A DNA stretch of 8,993 nt from Alphaproteobacteria bacterium (GCA_017353855.1 JAFMSA010000130.1:1-8993); one strand, 5' to 3'; shown: positions 1 through 7,329, counted from the first letter of the stretch. Numbers and translations: made by a program. The notes: generated from the sequence alone by a model not told the origin.

Positions 1-180
1 GTCAACCGCTACAACCGCGTCGTTACGACGATCGGCGATTTTCTCTGGCGGGTGACGGACCCGTTGCTCCGGCCGATCCGGCGTTTTCTACCAGATCTCG
101 GCGGTATCGACATCTCGCCGGTGGTCCTCATTCTGCTACTGTGGTTCGTGCGCGACCTGATGTTCGAATATCTTGTCTGA
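1..180 (+). CDS. YggT family integral membrane protein, 3' end only
   Basis: The reading frame is open from the first base of the window to a TGA at 178-180, giving 59 residues of a C-terminus; the start lies outside the window. The visible part reads as the second half of a YggT domain (PF02325): an amphipathic stretch with the sequence TDPLLRPIRRFLP (about residues 19-31), then a short GGIDISP linker and a hydrophobic segment around PVVLILLLWFV that would be the last membrane helix. The PLLRPIRRFLP...GGIDISP pattern is typical of the family. YggT proteins sit in the inner membrane and have been linked to osmotic stress and cell-division-related processes, but a biochemical role is not settled. 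The next gene overlaps it by 8 bp, so the two are almost certainly co-transcribed. The family call is firm; the function is not. Confidence 0.85.
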   Translation, partial: VNRYNRVVTTIGDFLWRVTDPLLRPIRRFLPDLGGIDISPVVLILLLWFVRDLMFEYLV

Positions 181-499
181 GGGTCCGCTGAGAATAACGC
201 ATGGCGGCCTGCACGTGGCGGTTCGCCTCGCGCCACGGGCAAAGATGGATCGTCTGCTCGGCATCGCCGGCGCGCCGGGCGGACGGGTCGTCAGGGCGGC
301 GGTGACGGCCCCAGCCGAGGGCGGTCGCGCCAACGAGGCCCTGCTGCGGCTGCTGGCTCGCGCGTGGAACCTTCCGCGCCGCGATCTCCGGATCGCCTCG
401 GGCGTTACGAACCGCAACAAAGCCGTGCACGTCGCCGGGGATCCGCAACAGCTGATCGCGAAAATCACTTCCGAGATCGCCGGCTTGCCCGGCTGGTGA
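173..499 (+). CDS. DUF167 (YggU-like) family protein
   Basis: This 108-residue protein shows the DUF167 pattern: VRLAPRAKMDRLLGI near residues 16-30, the conserved core VTAPAEGGRAN (about 44-54, matching the usual APPVDGKAN), then LLRLLARAWNLPRRDLRIASG and the terminal RNKAVHVAGD (about 81-90, matching SGxxxRxKxVxI). It is a small soluble alpha/beta protein; the family has no established biochemical function. The start chosen is a TTG at 173 that overlaps the YggT stop by 8 bp. No good Shine-Dalgarno sequence is visible, so translation probably depends on coupling to the upstream gene. An internal GTG at 215 is the main alternative but would trim the first beta-strand. Pairing of YggT with DUF167 is common in Proteobacteria. 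Family assignment is confident; the exact start is moderately so. Confidence 0.88.
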   Translation: MSEGPLRITHGGLHVAVRLAPRAKMDRLLGIAGAPGGRVVRAAVTAPAEGGRANEALLRLLARAWNLPRRDLRIASGVTNRNKAVHVAGDPQQLIAKITSEIAGLPGW

Positions 500-512
500 A
501 AGGGCGGCCGCG

Positions 513-1208
513 ATGACCGACGGACTTGCCTCGCTGGTTATTGCCGGGCTGGCGTTCTGCGGCAGCCATGTCGTGCTCTCGAGCACCCGGCTGCGCGGAT
601 CATTGCGCGATCAGCTTGGCGAGAACGGCTTCCTCGCGGTTTACTCGCTAACCGCAGTAGTGACCGGCGCGTGGTTCCTGGTGGCCTATTCGCACGCATC
701 CACCGTTCCGTTGTGGCCGAAACACACCTGGACGGCCCTCGTCCCGGTCGTCGTGATGCCGCTCGCGACGGTCCTGCTGATCGCCGGCTTTACAACACCC
801 AATCCGACCACCGTGGGGATGGAGAGGTCGGTGAGGGCCGACGATCCCGCGCCGGGGGTTCTTCGCGTGACGCGACACCCCGTCATGTGGGCGATCGGAC
901 TGTGGGCGATCAGCCACGCGATCGCCAATGGCGACCTGCGTTCGTTGATTTTTTTCGGCGGGTTGGGCGGCCTGGCGCTTGGCGGCACGGTGCTGATCGA
1001 CCGCAAAAAACGGCTCGCGCTCGGCAGCGACTGGTCCCGCCTCGCGGCGTTGACGTCAAACCTGCCCTTCCTCGCGGTCGTCAGCGGCCGCAGCCGCCTG
1101 CGTTGGCGCGATATCAGCCTGTTGCGGCTTATCGCCGGATTGCTGCTTTATGCGGTTCTTTACCGCGCCCACGGGGTTATCACCGGCACCCCGGTCATAA
1201 TCCCCTGA
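513..1208 (+). CDS. NnrU family integral membrane protein
   Basis: The 231-residue protein is strongly hydrophobic, with about five or six membrane segments (near residues 6-22, 40-60, 75-93, 123-137, 146-162 and 205-217). Diagnostic NnrU-family (PF07298) features are the N-terminal GSHVVLSSTRLR (H19), TPNPT (95-99), and the signature GVLRVTRHPVMWAIGLWAISH (R121, H122, P123, H135) followed by ANGDLRSL and LIDRKKR. The HP-x-x-W motif resembles that of NnrU/isoprenylcysteine methyltransferase-like membrane proteins. NnrU was named from a gene near nitric oxide reductase genes and is thought to act in denitrification or in haem-dependent processes, but no activity is established. No nitrogen-oxide genes are visible here. 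AAAGGG at 499-504, 8 bp before the ATG, supports the start. The gap to the DUF167 stop is 13 bp, so it probably belongs to the same transcript. Confidence 0.87.
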   Translation: MTDGLASLVIAGLAFCGSHVVLSSTRLRGSLRDQLGENGFLAVYSLTAVVTGAWFLVAYSHASTVPLWPKHTWTALVPVVVMPLATVLLIAGFTTPNPTTVGMERSVRADDPAPGVLRVTRHPVMWAIGLWAISHAIANGDLRSLIFFGGLGGLALGGTVLIDRKKRLALGSDWSRLAALTSNLPFLAVVSGRSRLRWRDISLLRLIAGLLLYAVLYRAHGVITGTPVIIP

Positions 1209-1277
1209 GCGCCGCCTCGGAAGGCTCCGCCGGAATCCCTGCCGCTGCAGTAAACTCACCCGTTCCCCGCATCTGAC

Positions 1278-1284
1278 GAGGAGG
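1278..1284 (+). promoter_or_regulatory. strong ribosome binding site of the 1292 hydrolase
   Basis: GAGGAGG lies 7 bp before the ATG at 1292 and decides between two closely spaced ATGs. The ATG at 1287 is only 2 bp from the GAGGAGG and is in another frame. This is the strongest Shine-Dalgarno match on the plus strand of the window. Confidence 0.7.
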
Positions 1285-1291
1285 TCATGTC

Positions 1292-2094
1292 ATGTTGTTG
1301 CCTCTCACCCGACGGCGTCTCTACTACGACCTCGCAGGACCCGAGAACGGGCCGGTTGTCTGCATAACGCACTCGCTGTCTTCGGATGGCGGCAGCTGGG
1401 CCGAGCAGGTGCCGCCGCTTCTGCAAGGAGGCTTCCGGGTTCTACGCCTCGACATGCGCGGGCATGGCGGCAGCGATCCGGTCGCCGGCGACTATACGAT
1501 GAAAGAGCTGGCCGGCGATGTCGCCAGTGTGCTCGACGCGCTGTCGATCCCTCGCGTGCATTACGTCGGGCTGTCGATCGGCGGCATGATCGGTCAGGCT
1601 TTTGCGATCGATCACGGGGCCAGGCTGATCTCAGCGATGTGGTGCGACACGTTGCCCGCAAGCCCGTCAGCGGCGGCGGCGATGTGGGATGAGCGCATGA
1701 ACACCGTGCGCCGGGCAAATTCGCTCGAGCCGCTCGCCGACGGCACGATGGAGCGCTGGTTCACCGACGCTTTCAAGCCGCGCAACCCCGCACGGTGGAA
1801 GCAGATCCGCGATACCGTCGCGGCCACCACGCCTGCCGGATTTCTCGGTTGCTCCGCCGCGATCATGAATTTCGACTTTAGCGGACAGCTTTCCTCGCTG
1901 CGTATCCCGTTGCTGGTGGCGTGCGGCGCCGAGGATCCGGGAACCCCCGCCAGCGAGAACCGGCGGCTCGCGGGCCTCGTTCCCGGCGGCCGTTACGAGG
2001 AGATCCCGAATGCACGGCACTTCCCCAATGTCGAACGCCCGGACGAGTTCAACCGGATCATGATGAACTGGCTCGCGCAGCACGCACGCGCCCG

Positions 2095-2098
<4 letters not shown>
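1292..2098 (+). CDS. alpha/beta fold hydrolase (PcaD-like, soluble)
   Basis: A complete 268-residue alpha/beta hydrolase. The nucleophile elbow is GLSIGG with Ser95; the acid is Asp215 in ACGAEDPGTP; the base is His243 in NARHFPNVERP. The oxyanion-hole strand is VVCITHSLSSD (His27-Ser28), and LDMRGHGGSD (53-62) is the usual strand-4 motif. Length and motifs resemble 3-oxoadipate enol-lactonase (PcaD) and related esterases or lactonases, but no protocatechuate pathway genes are nearby, so the substrate cannot be named. No signal peptide or membrane segment is seen, so it should be cytoplasmic. The start is set by the strong ribosome binding site at 1278-1284. An 83-bp gap separates it from the NnrU gene, so it may have its own promoter, although I saw no convincing one. 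It converges on argG: the TAG at 2096-2098 shares the CTAG with the argG stop. Confidence 0.9.
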
Positions 2099-3300
<1,202 letters not shown>

Positions 3301-3307
3301 CCATCGT

Positions 3308-3313
3308 CCCTCC
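3308..3313 (-). promoter_or_regulatory. ribosome binding site of argG
   Basis: GGAGGG on the minus strand sits in the 24-bp gap after the upstream hydrolase stop and 7 bp before the argG ATG. It gives argG a strong independent initiation site even though it is distal in the cluster. Confidence 0.65.
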
Positions 3314-3324
3314 GCCCCCCAGTT

Positions 3325-4125
3325 TCAGCCGACCCGCCGGTCGACAAAGCTGCGGACCGCCTCGAGCGCGCCGAACCCGGCGAGGTTGTCGTGCCCGGCC
3401 TGCGCGGCGATCCAAAGCTCTTTCGGCTCCGGCGCCGCCTCGAACAGCGCACGGCCGAAGCGCACCGGAACGACCCTGTCGCGCTCACCATGCAAGACCA
3501 GGATCGGAGCTTTGACATGACCGATTCGCGAAAGCGAGTCGAAGCGGTCGCGCACCAACGCCGCCGCCGGCACAAAGGAGTAATGATACTGCGCGACATC
3601 GGCGACGCTGGTCAGGGGTGCCTCGAGGACCAAGGCGCCGATCTGCCGCGTCGCCGCCAAAGCGACCGCAACACCCGACCCGAGCGACTCGCCATAGACG
3701 ACGAGCCGGTCGGGATCGATGCCGCAACCAGCAAGAAAATCGAGCGCGGCTGCGCCGTCGGCGCGAAAGCCGGCCTCGCTTGGCGTTCCGGGGTTGCCGC
3801 CATAGCCCCGATATTCGAGCATCAGCACACCATACCCCTTGCGGGCAAATCCCCGCAGGCGCTCGGCGCGGTATCCGATATGGCCGCCATTGCCGTGAAG
3901 ATACGCGATTACCGGGCGGCGATCGCCGGGCGGCAGATACCAGGAGAGCAGGGACAGGCCGTCGGCCGTCCTGACTTGCACTTCGCGGACGCCAAGTACC
4001 GACAGCTCTCCGAGCGCGGGTCGCTCGCCGGCCGGGAAATAGAGGAGGTGGCGCTGGAAGGCATACAGACCGCCGACCACCAGGCCATATGTCGCCAGCA
4101 CGGATCCGAGCACCCAGTACAACAC
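3325..4125 (-). CDS. membrane-anchored alpha/beta hydrolase (Bem46/ABHD13-like)
   Basis: A 266-residue serine hydrolase with an N-terminal hydrophobic helix (about residues 2-22) that looks like an uncleaved membrane anchor, followed by FQRHLLYFPAGERP, a typical post-anchor sequence of the Bem46/ABHD13-like group. The catalytic elements are YGESLGSG (Ser147), HGERDRVVP (Asp216) and AGHDNL (His245); AYLHGNGGHIGYR (about 74-86) forms the oxyanion hole and EYRGYGGNPGTPSE (104-117) is highly characteristic. The substrate is unknown. The catalytic domain could face either side of the membrane, although the single anchor and lack of a cleavage site suggest a periplasmic or membrane-surface location. 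The start is a GTG at 4123-4125 without a clear Shine-Dalgarno sequence, 34 bp after the rlmN stop; no better in-frame ATG exists nearby. It lies between rlmN and argG in one transcript direction. Confidence 0.88.
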   Translation of the reverse strand: MLYWVLGSVLATYGLVVGGLYAFQRHLLYFPAGERPALGELSVLGVREVQVRTADGLSLLSWYLPPGDRRPVIAYLHGNGGHIGYRAERLRGFARKGYGVLMLEYRGYGGNPGTPSEAGFRADGAAALDFLAGCGIDPDRLVVYGESLGSGVAVALAATRQIGALVLEAPLTSVADVAQYHYSFVPAAALVRDRFDSLSRIGHVKAPILVLHGERDRVVPVRFGRALFEAAPEPKELWIAAQAGHDNLAGFGALEAVRSFVDRRVG

Positions 4126-4159
4126 CCGGCACCAATCGCAGACGGGAATGCGACCGGGC

Positions 4160-5272
4160 TCAGAGCGCCGGGAGCGGCAGCCGCGCGCTTCTGCGCGGCC
4201 TGAGGCTTGCGGATTTTAGCTGGCCGCAAGCGGCGAAGATGTCGCGGCCCCGCGGCCGGCGCACGGGCGCCGAATATCCGGCAGCGAAGACGATGTCGGA
4301 AAACGCCTTGATAGCGGCATCCGAAGAGCATTCGTACGGGGCGCCCGGCCACGGATTGAACGGGATCAGATTGACTTTGGCCGGAATGTCCGCCAGCAGC
4401 CGGACGAGCTCCCGGGCATCGCCAGGACTGTCATTGATGCCTTTCAGCATAACGTATTCAAAGGTTATCCGACGGGCATTGCTCGCACCGGGGTACAACC
4501 GGCAGGCCTTGAGCAGTTCGGCGATCGGGTATTTGCGGTTGAGCGGCACCAGGCGATCACGAACCTCGTCGCGCACTGCGTGAAGCGAGACGGCAAGATT
4601 GACGGCGAGCTCTTCGCCACAGCGCCGGATCATCGGGACGACCCCCGAGGTCGACAATGTGATCTTGCGCCGCGAGATCGACAGACCCTCGGGGTCCATG
4701 ACGATCCGCAGCGCCGCTGCAATATTTTCGTAATTGTAGAGGGGCTCGCCCATCCCCATAAGCACGATGTTGGTGACTTGCCGCTCGTCCCGCGGCGATG
4801 GCCATTCGCCGAGAGCGTCGCGGGCGATCATGACCTGGCCGACGATCTCTTCGGCCGTGAGATTGCGCACCAGGCGTTGCGTGCCGGTGCGGCAGAAAGA
4901 GCAGCTCAGCGTGCAGCCGACCTGCGAGGAGACGCACAGGGTGCCGCGTTCCTCTTCGGGAATGTGCACGGTCTCGACTTCCTCGCCGTCGGCAAAGCGC
5001 AGCAGCCATTTGCAGGTTCCGTCGCTCGAAGTCAGCGCGCGGGAGATTGCGGGTCGCGACAGGTCGTAGCGCCCCGCCAGCCGGTCGCGTAACGGTTTGG
5101 AGAGCGTCGTCATCGCGGAGAAATCGGCGGCGCCGCGATGGTAAATCCAGTGCCAGAGCTGACGCGCGCGGAACGGTTCGGCGCCAAACTCGGCCATCTC
5201 GGCCGCCAGCGCTTCGCGTCCGAGCCCGACGAGGCTGCGGCGAGGCTTCCGGGGAAGGGTCTCAGTCGGCAT
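4160..5272 (-). CDS. rlmN: dual-specificity 23S rRNA/tRNA adenine-C2 methyltransferase
   Basis: A complete 370-residue radical-SAM enzyme of the RlmN/Cfr family. RlmN makes 2-methyladenosine at A2503 of 23S rRNA and at A37 of some tRNAs. The radical-SAM cluster motif is C120-TLS-C124-SF-C127, preceded by VSSQVG. SAM-binding and structural motifs follow: MGMGEPLYNYENI (172-184), TLSTSGVVPMI (205-215), LHAVRDEVRDRLVPLNRKYPI (230-250), and IPFNPWPGAPY (303-313). C349 in RGRDIFAACGQL is the methyl-carrying cysteine; C120-C127 and C349 correspond to the E. coli cluster and Cys355 positions. The GQL ending distinguishes RlmN housekeeping enzymes from typical Cfr resistance proteins, in combination with the N-terminal domain. 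The ATG at 5270-5272 is preceded by AGAGGCGAG. It follows the IalB-family gene by 30 bp, probably in one operon. Confidence 0.97.
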   Translation of the reverse strand: MPTETLPRKPRRSLVGLGREALAAEMAEFGAEPFRARQLWHWIYHRGAADFSAMTTLSKPLRDRLAGRYDLSRPAISRALTSSDGTCKWLLRFADGEEVETVHIPEEERGTLCVSSQVGCTLSCSFCRTGTQRLVRNLTAEEIVGQVMIARDALGEWPSPRDERQVTNIVLMGMGEPLYNYENIAAALRIVMDPEGLSISRRKITLSTSGVVPMIRRCGEELAVNLAVSLHAVRDEVRDRLVPLNRKYPIAELLKACRLYPGASNARRITFEYVMLKGINDSPGDARELVRLLADIPAKVNLIPFNPWPGAPYECSSDAAIKAFSDIVFAAGYSAPVRRPRGRDIFAACGQLKSASLRPRRSARLPLPAL

Positions 5273-5302
5273 GGCTCGCCTCTATATGGGGAGCCGCGCG
5301 TG

Positions 5303-5872
5303 TCAGCGCCTGACGTCGCACGCTTTGTCGATCAACGCCAGCATCGCAGCAAAGCCGGCTAGCGAATAGGTGTCCGTCATCGGGGGTCCTTTGCGCGGGG
5401 TGCCCTTGACCACAGCGTCCTTTGCCTTGGCCATCGCCTCGACGATCGTCCTGTCAAGCTCGGAGGTCCGCGCCCAGGCGCTGTCACCCTTGGTAAACAG
5501 GTCGAATTTCGCGCCGCCGACGTCGAGCGCCACGTCACTGCCCTCCTTGAGCGCAGACCCCATGGCAAAGCTGACGACGTTGGCGACCTTTTCGCCCGGC
5601 CGATGCGTCACCATCGCGACCGAACGCTTGCGGTTTGCCCCCGCCGGGTCGCGTTTGCTCGGCTCTGCGCCAACATAGCAGACTTTCCCGGTCTTCTCTC
5701 TGTAGGTATAGGCGGTCCACTTTTCGGCGCTCCCGAGCCGCTCCGGCGGACTGCTCGCGGCACGCGAGGCAGCCGCACCGGGCTTCTTGGGTGTCCCCGC
5801 CCGGCCCACCACGGGAGTCGAAAGCAGCAGCAATATCAACAGGCTGAGACTGGCCGACCGATATCGGATCAT
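5303..5872 (-). CDS. invasion-associated locus B (IalB) family periplasmic protein
   Basis: A 189-residue secreted protein. Residues 1-25 form a signal peptide: a short basic start (MIRYRS), a leucine-rich core LSLLILLLL, and a probable cleavage near VVGRAG. A low-complexity Ala/Ser/Pro/Lys linker runs to about residue 50. The IalB domain (PF06776) follows, with WTAYTY, GKVCYVGAEPSKRDP, VTHRPGEKVANVVSF, KFDLFTKGDSAWA, VVKGTPRKGPPMTDTYSLAGFAA and a terminal KACD. Cys65 and Cys185 probably form a disulfide. The family was named for a Bartonella invasion protein, but it is widespread in non-pathogenic alphaproteobacteria and should not be read as a virulence factor. I chose the ATG at 5870-5872 because the signal peptide begins there; a GTG at 5908 would add 12 residues, and neither start has a clear Shine-Dalgarno sequence. 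It heads the rlmN-argG cluster. Confidence 0.85.
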   Translation of the reverse strand: MIRYRSASLSLLILLLLSTPVVGRAGTPKKPGAAASRAASSPPERLGSAEKWTAYTYREKTGKVCYVGAEPSKRDPAGANRKRSVAMVTHRPGEKVANVVSFAMGSALKEGSDVALDVGGAKFDLFTKGDSAWARTSELDRTIVEAMAKAKDAVVKGTPRKGPPMTDTYSLAGFAAMLALIDKACDVRR

Positions 5873-5950
5873 TCCGGTACCATAGCCGGGCGAGCGCGCG
5901 AACTCCACCGGGCAAGAGTCGCAGCCGTTCGCGTTCGCCCCCGATGCGTC

Positions 5951-6454
5951 TCAGGTCTCGGGCCCTCGCCGCGCGAAAGCGGTCAGATCAAGCGACGGCG
6001 GCAATACCGTGGTTTGCGACAGCAGCCCGTGCGCCTGCCCTCGATGGTGCGTTTGATGGTTGAACAGGTGCCCGAGCACAAGCCTCAGCGGGGCCTCGTA
6101 GCGATCACCCGTAGCGTTGCGATATTCCATCGGCTGGTCCAGCCGCTCCTCCAGGAGGCCGGAAACCACAATCCGGATGCGTTCGTCTTCCGCGAGCCGC
6201 GCCATTTTAAGACCCACCAGGTCGCCATAGAGGATTTGGTCGGGCTCGAGGTTCAGCGGCGTCTGGCCCTCGATCCGCGCAAGCCAGATCCGATCGGCTA
6301 CCAGTATGTGATTGAGGGTCGCATGAAGCGAACCGAAGAAGGAAGGTCGTTCACGCATGTATTCGCTCACGCTCAATGATTCGCAGGCTTCATACAACCG
6401 GCGATTGGCCCAAGCGTTGTACTGCGCGAGCAATGTGAAATAACCGGTGTTCAT
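5951..6454 (-). CDS. DinB/YfiT-like metal-dependent protein
   Basis: A 167-residue four-helix-bundle protein of the DinB family (PF05163/PF12867 type), unrelated to DNA polymerase IV, which shares the old name. The N-terminus FTLLAQYNAWANRRLYEAC is the classic first helix. The three expected metal ligands are present: His49 in LNHIL, and His133 and His137 in GHLFNHQTHHRGQAHGLL. This is the signature of thiol-dependent transferases and related stress or damage-inducible proteins, so a divalent-metal enzyme acting on a small molecule in the cytoplasm is likely; substrate and thiol partner cannot be named. The frame stays open upstream to 6643, but the ATG at 6452-6454 fits both the family N-terminus and a strong ribosome binding site. 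It is divergent from the acetyltransferase gene and 78 bp upstream of the IalB gene, which it may or may not be transcribed with. Confidence 0.88.
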   Translation of the reverse strand: MNTGYFTLLAQYNAWANRRLYEACESLSVSEYMRERPSFFGSLHATLNHILVADRIWLARIEGQTPLNLEPDQILYGDLVGLKMARLAEDERIRIVVSGLLEERLDQPMEYRNATGDRYEAPLRLVLGHLFNHQTHHRGQAHGLLSQTTVLPPSLDLTAFARRGPET

Positions 6455-6459
6455 GGCGG

Positions 6460-6467
6460 CCCCTCCC
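6460..6467 (-). promoter_or_regulatory. ribosome binding site deciding the DinB-like start
   Basis: GGGAGGGG on the minus strand, with its GGAGG core 7 bp from the ATG at 6454. It supports this internal start over upstream in-frame codons that would run into the divergent acetyltransferase gene. Confidence 0.65.
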
Positions 6468-6485
6468 TGAGCGAGCACGTGACCC

Positions 6486-6491
6486 ATTCTA
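6486..6491 (-). promoter_or_regulatory. possible -10 element for the DinB-like gene
   Basis: TAGAAT on the minus strand, about 30 bp before the DinB-like start, is the most A/T-rich, -10-like hexamer in the 109-bp divergent spacer (6455-6563). No matching TTGACA-like -35 is present at 16-18 bp spacing, so this is a weak call. No comparable promoter could be seen for the divergent acetyltransferase. Confidence 0.2.
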
Positions 6492-6563
6492 ACCGAATGC
6501 TGCCTCCGCCGGCCGTCCTTTGCACGACTCCCCATGACACGCGAAACCGGGCACAATGCGGCG

Positions 6564-7118
6564 ATGAGTGAGATCATGATCCGGACCGCTCGGCCGGGAG
6601 ACGCGCGCGGCATAGCCCGGATCGACGTCGAGACGTGGCGCACGACTTATGCCGGCGTGTTGCCCGCCACCTATCTGGTCGGGCTGTCGGTGCGACGTCG
6701 CGAGGCGGGATGGCGAGGCGTCATCATGCGCGAGCCGCGCGACCTGCGTGTCGCAGTGGATGGGCGCGGGACGGTTCTCGGCTTTGGGAGCTGCGGGCCA
6801 AACCGGGGCGAACGCGATTTTACCGGCGAGGTCTTCACCCTCTACGTGGCACCGGATTGGCAGAACCAAGGTATCGGACGGCGCCTGTTGATCGCGCTCT
6901 TCCGACGCCTGGTTGCATCGGGACGCAATTCCGCGATTATTTGGGTACTACGCGACAATCCTTCCCGGTTCTTTTACGAACGGCTGGGCGGGCAGCAAGT
7001 CAGCCGCAAGGCTCTCGGGGTCGCCGGCGTCGCGATCGAAACCACCGCCTATGGCTGGCGCGACCTCCCCGGCTTTCTCCCGACAGTGCCGAGCGAAGAC
7101 AGCGAGCCCGAGCCGTAG
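6564..7118 (+). CDS. GNAT family N-acetyltransferase
   Basis: A 184-residue GNAT acetyltransferase. The N-terminal strand and helix read MIRTARPGDARGIARIDVETWRTTYAGVLP, a pattern common in small-molecule or ribosomal-protein-like acetyltransferases of this group. The acetyl-CoA pyrophosphate-binding motif A is FTLYVAPDWQNQGIGRRLL, with Q100-x-x-G103-x-G105. The following WVLRDNPSRFFYERLGGQ segment (about residues 129-146) is motif B, carrying the usual N-x-x-A/S-x-x-F-Y-x-x-x-G arrangement. The acceptor cannot be predicted. I chose the ATG at 6564; the frame also has an ATG at 6534 (adds 10 residues) and one at 6576, and none has a strong Shine-Dalgarno sequence. It is divergent from the DinB-like gene and convergent with ccmG. 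It ends in an acidic tail (PSEDSEPEP). Confidence 0.88.
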   Translation: MSEIMIRTARPGDARGIARIDVETWRTTYAGVLPATYLVGLSVRRREAGWRGVIMREPRDLRVAVDGRGTVLGFGSCGPNRGERDFTGEVFTLYVAPDWQNQGIGRRLLIALFRRLVASGRNSAIIWVLRDNPSRFFYERLGGQQVSRKALGVAGVAIETTAYGWRDLPGFLPTVPSEDSEPEP

Positions 7119-7130
7119 CCGATACAGAAC

Positions 7131-7158
7131 CGCGAGGACGGCCCTCGTGCTGATTTTT
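7131..7158 (+). terminator. possible Rho-independent terminator after the acetyltransferase
   Basis: A stem of CGCGAGG (7131-7137) with CCTCGTG (7143-7149), one G-T pair included and a 5-nt loop, is followed after 4 nt by TTTTT (7154-7158). It lies 13 bp after the acetyltransferase stop, which suits a plus-strand terminator. The stem is short and the T-run is offset from its foot, so it is only a moderate candidate. A competing stem, CCCTCG (7142-7147) with CGAGGG (7159-7164), would place the T-run in its loop. Confidence 0.4.
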
Positions 7159-7290
7159 CGAGGGAGAAAGGGGGTCCCGGCCCGGAACGGGTAGCGGAGG
7201 CGTCACCCCGTCGGCATCCACACCTGCCCGGTTGCGGTTCTCCTCGTCCCCCCGACAGAGCAGGAGCTGCGCTCTGCCCGCCCGGTCAAC

Positions 7291-7316
7291 GGGAGCACCG
7301 AAGCTTCGGTGCTCCC
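7291..7316. repeat. perfect 26-bp palindrome, probable bidirectional hairpin
   Basis: The half-site GGGAGCACCGAAG is followed immediately by its exact reverse complement CTTCGGTGCTCCC. As RNA from either strand it would form an 11-bp stem with a 4-nt AGCU loop. It begins 14 bp beyond the ccmG stop codon on the minus strand. A terminator role for the ccm operon is likely from position, but neither strand has a T-run after the stem, so it may act instead as an RNA 3'-end stabiliser or as a Rho-associated stop. Confidence 0.6.
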
Positions 7317-7329
7317 TCAGAGACATTCC

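Larger units (their letters stand above)
7119..7329. other. structured intergenic region between convergent genes
   Basis: The 211 bp between the acetyltransferase and ccmG stops hold no credible gene and are unusually rich in inverted repeats. From left to right these are the 7131-7149 stem; CCCTCG/CGAGGG at 7142-7164; a possible long-range pairing of CGAGGGAGAA (7159-7168) with TTCTCCTCG (7238-7246), one base bulged; CAGAGC (7256-7261) with GCTCTG (7271-7276); and a perfect 26-bp palindrome at 7291-7316. Such density suggests termination for both flanking genes or an intergenic repeat element; a small RNA is possible but unsupported by any promoter I can see. No tRNA or rRNA features were found. 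Confidence 0.45.

Noticed and set aside
1002..1013. A6 followed by C in the NnrU gene, resembling the slippery heptamer A AAA AAC
   Set aside because: The reading frame is CGC AAA AAA CGG, so the run is not in the phase required for canonical -1 slippage, and no downstream frame of interest opens. The T7 run at 949-955 and the C7 run at 8734-8740 were also checked; the frames stay intact through both.
1228..1256. Possible promoter before the 1292 hydrolase (TAAACT at 1251-1256)
   Set aside because: There is a weak -10-like hexamer but nothing resembling a -35 at 16-18 bp upstream, so it is not reported as a feature.
3391..4203. A 270-codon open frame on the plus strand antisense to the membrane hydrolase
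   Set aside because: The opposite strand has a complete catalytic triad and family motifs. This frame has none and crosses the hydrolase-rlmN junction without regard to it.
4160..5272. Could the radical-SAM gene be a Cfr-type antibiotic resistance gene?
   Set aside because: The motifs, length, and housekeeping context next to argG match RlmN; nothing suggests a mobile resistance gene.
5303..5872. IalB-family protein as evidence of a pathogen
   Set aside because: The family is widespread in free-living alphaproteobacteria, and no other virulence-type gene is in the window.
5951..6643. A longer, 230-residue version of the DinB-like protein
   Set aside because: The extension overlaps the divergent acetyltransferase, has no family similarity, and the ATG at 6454 has a strong ribosome binding site and the canonical family N-terminus.
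7000..7326. A 108-codon minus-strand frame running from the convergent spacer into the acetyltransferase
   Set aside because: Its start lies inside the region of the palindrome, the composition is Arg/Ser/Pro-rich, and it overlaps the well-supported acetyltransferase 3' end. No recognisable domain.
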